From NCBI GenBank assembly GCA_964630615.1, contig CAZVVG010000005.1, forward strand, positions 1 to 32,451: a DNA stretch of 32,451 nucleotides, in the 5' to 3' direction. Source of the stretch: CAZVVG01 sp964630615 (GTDB lineage: Bacteria > Patescibacteriota > Minisyncoccia > Moranbacterales > UBA2206). Shown here piece by piece: positions 31,403 to 32,451 of this stretch. Below the pieces are notes generated by a model. The model saw only the letters and a program-made list of their open reading frames with translations, ran no database searches and had not been told where the DNA came from. Every line of letters begins with the position of its first letter. Position 1 is the stretch's first letter. The position numbers and the translations under genes were made by a program.

Positions 31403-31900
31403 TTATATTAAAAATTTCTTTTTATTTTCACTGATATTGACAAAAGCATCGGCTTTTTCAATTAATTTGGCGCTGGAAGACTCTTTAAAAGCGACAATTT
31501 CCACGCGGCAGCCGGTGGTATTCTGAATGTATTCTAAAACCGGAATATAATCCCCGTCGCCGGAAACTAAAATAATAACATCCAGACTCTGGGCTAATTT
31601 TATTGCGTCGACGGCGATTCCTACGTCCCAGTCGCCCTTTTTAGCGCCGCCGGGAAAGATTTGCAAATCTTTGGTTTTTACTTCAAAACCTTGTTTTCCT
31701 AAGGCTTCAAAAAATTTTTCTTCTTGGCCTTCAAGGGTTTTTATGCCATAGGCGATGGCACGGATAAGTTTTCGGTCTCCGACGCCCTGCCGTAAAATCT
31801 GCCCGAAGTTAACTTTTTTCTGATAGAGAACTTTGGCGGAGTAGTAAAGATTTTGAATATCCACCAAAACTCCTACGCGTTGCTCTTTAAAAATAGACAT
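31403..31900 (-). CDS. NYN-domain (LabA/DUF88-like) putative ribonuclease
   Basis: A 165-residue protein from ATG 31900. The longer TTG start at 31918 would lie in the terminator of rpsO, so it was rejected. It has the PIN-like NYN fold: RVGVLVDIQNLYYSAK with the first acidic residue, KKGDWDVGIAVDAIKLA, VIILVSGDGDYIPVLEYIQ with the SGDGD cluster, and VEIVAFKESSSAKLIEKADAFVNI. The Asp residues would bind the metal used for RNA cleavage; LabA/DUF88 members are often described as nucleases, some in RNA turnover. Its place between rpsO and pnp, an RNA-degrading enzyme, fits RNA metabolism. Length is normal for the family. The substrate is unknown. Confidence 0.9.
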   Translation of the reverse strand: MSIFKEQRVGVLVDIQNLYYSAKVLYQKKVNFGQILRQGVGDRKLIRAIAYGIKTLEGQEEKFFEALGKQGFEVKTKDLQIFPGGAKKGDWDVGIAVDAIKLAQSLDVIILVSGDGDYIPVLEYIQNTTGCRVEIVAFKESSSAKLIEKADAFVNISENKKKFLI

Positions 31901-31913
31901 TTTATTGTAGCGG

Positions 31914-31944
31914 AACAAAAACAGGCCGTATGGCCGGCTCTTGT
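31914..31944 (-). terminator. Intrinsic terminator of rpsO
   Basis: Minus strand, 9 bases after the rpsO stop: stem GGCC/GGCC (31935-31932 with 31927-31924) around a 4-base loop, with flanking ACA/TGT pairing across a bulge, followed by TGTTTTTG. It covers the alternative TTG start of the next gene. Confidence 0.7.
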
Positions 31945-31952
31945 TTTTTTAA

Positions 31953-32222
31953 TTACTCTTTTAAATTAAGTTTTTTCGCTGTTTTTTTGTAAGCCTTTTC
32001 ATCTGTTTTCTGGAGGTACTTCATTAATTTTTTTCTTCTTGATATCATTTTCAGGAGTCCGCGGCGAGAGTGAAAATCTTGGGGGTTTTGCTTTAAATGA
32101 GAGGTTAACTTCTTTATTTTTTCTGTGAAAAGGGCGATTTGATATTCCGGTGAACCAGTGTCTTTTTCGTGTCGCTTAATTTCTTTGGTTACTCTCTCTT
32201 TTTGTTTGCTTGTGAGGGCCAT
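31953..32222 (-). CDS. rpsO: 30S ribosomal protein S15
   Basis: An 89-residue protein of normal length that binds 16S rRNA helices 20-22 and orders the central domain during small-subunit assembly. The whole protein matches the family: LTSKQKERVTKEIKRHEKDTGSPEYQIALFTEKIKKLTSHLKQNPQDFHSRRGLLKMISRRKKLMKYLQKTDEKAY, including the invariant DTGSPEVQ-like motif (here DTGSPEYQ) and the HSRRGL...RRKKLL-like helix. It has its own promoter overlapping that of the divergent tRNA gene, and its own terminator. In most bacteria rpsO directly precedes pnp; here two genes lie between. Confidence 0.98.
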   Translation of the reverse strand: MALTSKQKERVTKEIKRHEKDTGSPEYQIALFTEKIKKLTSHLKQNPQDFHSRRGLLKMISRRKKLMKYLQKTDEKAYKKTAKKLNLKE

Positions 32223-32287
32223 ATTTTTCGGCGAGACGCTCGTTTTCTTTTTTTCACGAAACCAGCATCTGCTATTGATTAATTACA
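32223..32287 (-). promoter_or_regulatory. rpsO leader, possible S15 autoregulatory structure
   Basis: A leader of about 65 bases between the predicted start and the ATG. The words AGATGC and GCGTCT on the minus strand can pair (one G-T), enclosing TCGT/ACGA. S15 of many bacteria represses its own message through such a leader stem, but the structures differ between phyla, so this is only suggestive. Confidence 0.3.
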
Positions 32288-32293
32288 AAAGGG

Positions 32294-32322
32294 ATAATAG
32301 CACACAAACATTGATTTGTCTA
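32294..32322 (-). promoter_or_regulatory. Promoter of rpsO
   Basis: Minus strand: -35 TAGACA (32322-32317), 17-base spacer, -10 TATTAT (32299-32294). Its -35 falls inside the spacer of the plus-strand tRNA promoter, so the two divergent promoters cannot be occupied at once. Confidence 0.6.
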
Positions 32323-32339
32323 ACTTTTTAAGGTATATA
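32311..32339 (+). promoter_or_regulatory. Promoter of tRNA-Ser
   Basis: Plus strand: -35 TTGATT (32311-32316), 17-base spacer, -10 TATATA (32334-32339), with the start expected near 32346, about 15 bases before the tRNA. Confidence 0.6.
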
Positions 32340-32360
32340 TGATTTATCTAAAGTATTTTG

Positions 32361-32450
32361 GGAGGGTTGCCAGAGTGGTCGAATGGGCCGCACTCGAAAT
32401 GCGGTGAAGAAGAAATTTTTCCGGAGGTTCGAATCCTCCACCCTCCGCCA
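32361..32450 (+). tRNA. tRNA-Ser(CGA)
   Basis: A complete class II tRNA. The acceptor stem is GGAGGGT/ACCCTCC (32361-32367 with 32440-32446), discriminator G and encoded CCA (32448-32450). The anticodon stem CCGCA/TGCGG encloses loop CTCGAAA with anticodon CGA at 32395-32397 (reads UCG, serine). The long variable arm (GAAGAAGAAATTTTTC) is the serine hallmark. The T arm is GGAGG-TTCGAAT-CCTCC. Confidence 0.97.
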
Positions 32451-32451
32451 A

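Overview
The window looks like chromosomal DNA of an AT-rich candidate-phyla-radiation (Patescibacteria) bacterium, most likely of the Parcubacteria type. This is inferred from the gene set: a VirB4/VirB6/PrgI/pilin cluster, a DUF5684-like membrane protein, a NYN/LabA protein, a short zinc-finger DksA-like protein and many small Lys/Ile/Phe-rich proteins. Starts that I inspected lack a Shine-Dalgarno sequence. TGA is used as a stop (for example at 10552 and 27383) and the long conserved genes read through without in-frame TGA, so the standard bacterial code fits.

Layout. 1-3730 (+): end of a surface-polysaccharide operon, with two family-2 glycosyltransferases (the first cut by the window edge) and two consecutive O-antigen-ligase/polymerase-like membrane proteins. 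It ends at a bidirectional terminator (3745-3775). 20301-3796 (-): a compact run of 14 co-oriented genes that looks like one operon encoding a type IV secretion-like envelope machine. In transcription order it holds a Ca-binding TSP3 protein, a secreted helical protein, VirB6/TrbL, an unknown cytoplasmic protein, PrgI/VirB3, a VirB4 split into two genes, two membrane proteins, a 1101-residue secreted Ig/PKD-like protein, two pilin-cell-wall-hydrolase fusions, a membrane-anchored unknown and a membrane-anchored beta-propeller. No relaxase, VirD4 coupling protein or VirB11 is present in the window.

20411-22027 (+): a UbiA-type prenyltransferase with a large extra N-terminal membrane domain. 26121-22020 (-): housekeeping operon of dksA-like, lspA, yifB/comM, a DUF348-G5-RlpA wall protein and rsmA. 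26703-26320 (-): yraN. 26704-27382: a non-coding stretch full of perfect inverted repeats, with a good minus-strand promoter, probably a structured RNA. 28534-27383 (-): an unknown single-pass membrane protein. 32222-28589 (-): rpsO, a NYN-domain gene, a DUF5684-like gene and pnp, each with its own signals. The window ends with tRNA-Ser(CGA) on the plus strand.

The most unusual content is (1) the pair of pilin fusions. They share a 286-bp block of identical DNA encoding the whole pilin domain but carry different C-terminal domains: one lysozyme/transglycosylase-like, the other M15-peptidase-like. Together they could cut both the glycan and the peptide parts of a cell wall, which suggests a machine for breaching a partner cell envelope. 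(2) The multi-hairpin element at 27012-27123 behind a TTGACG-N17-TATAAT promoter. Both need outside confirmation.
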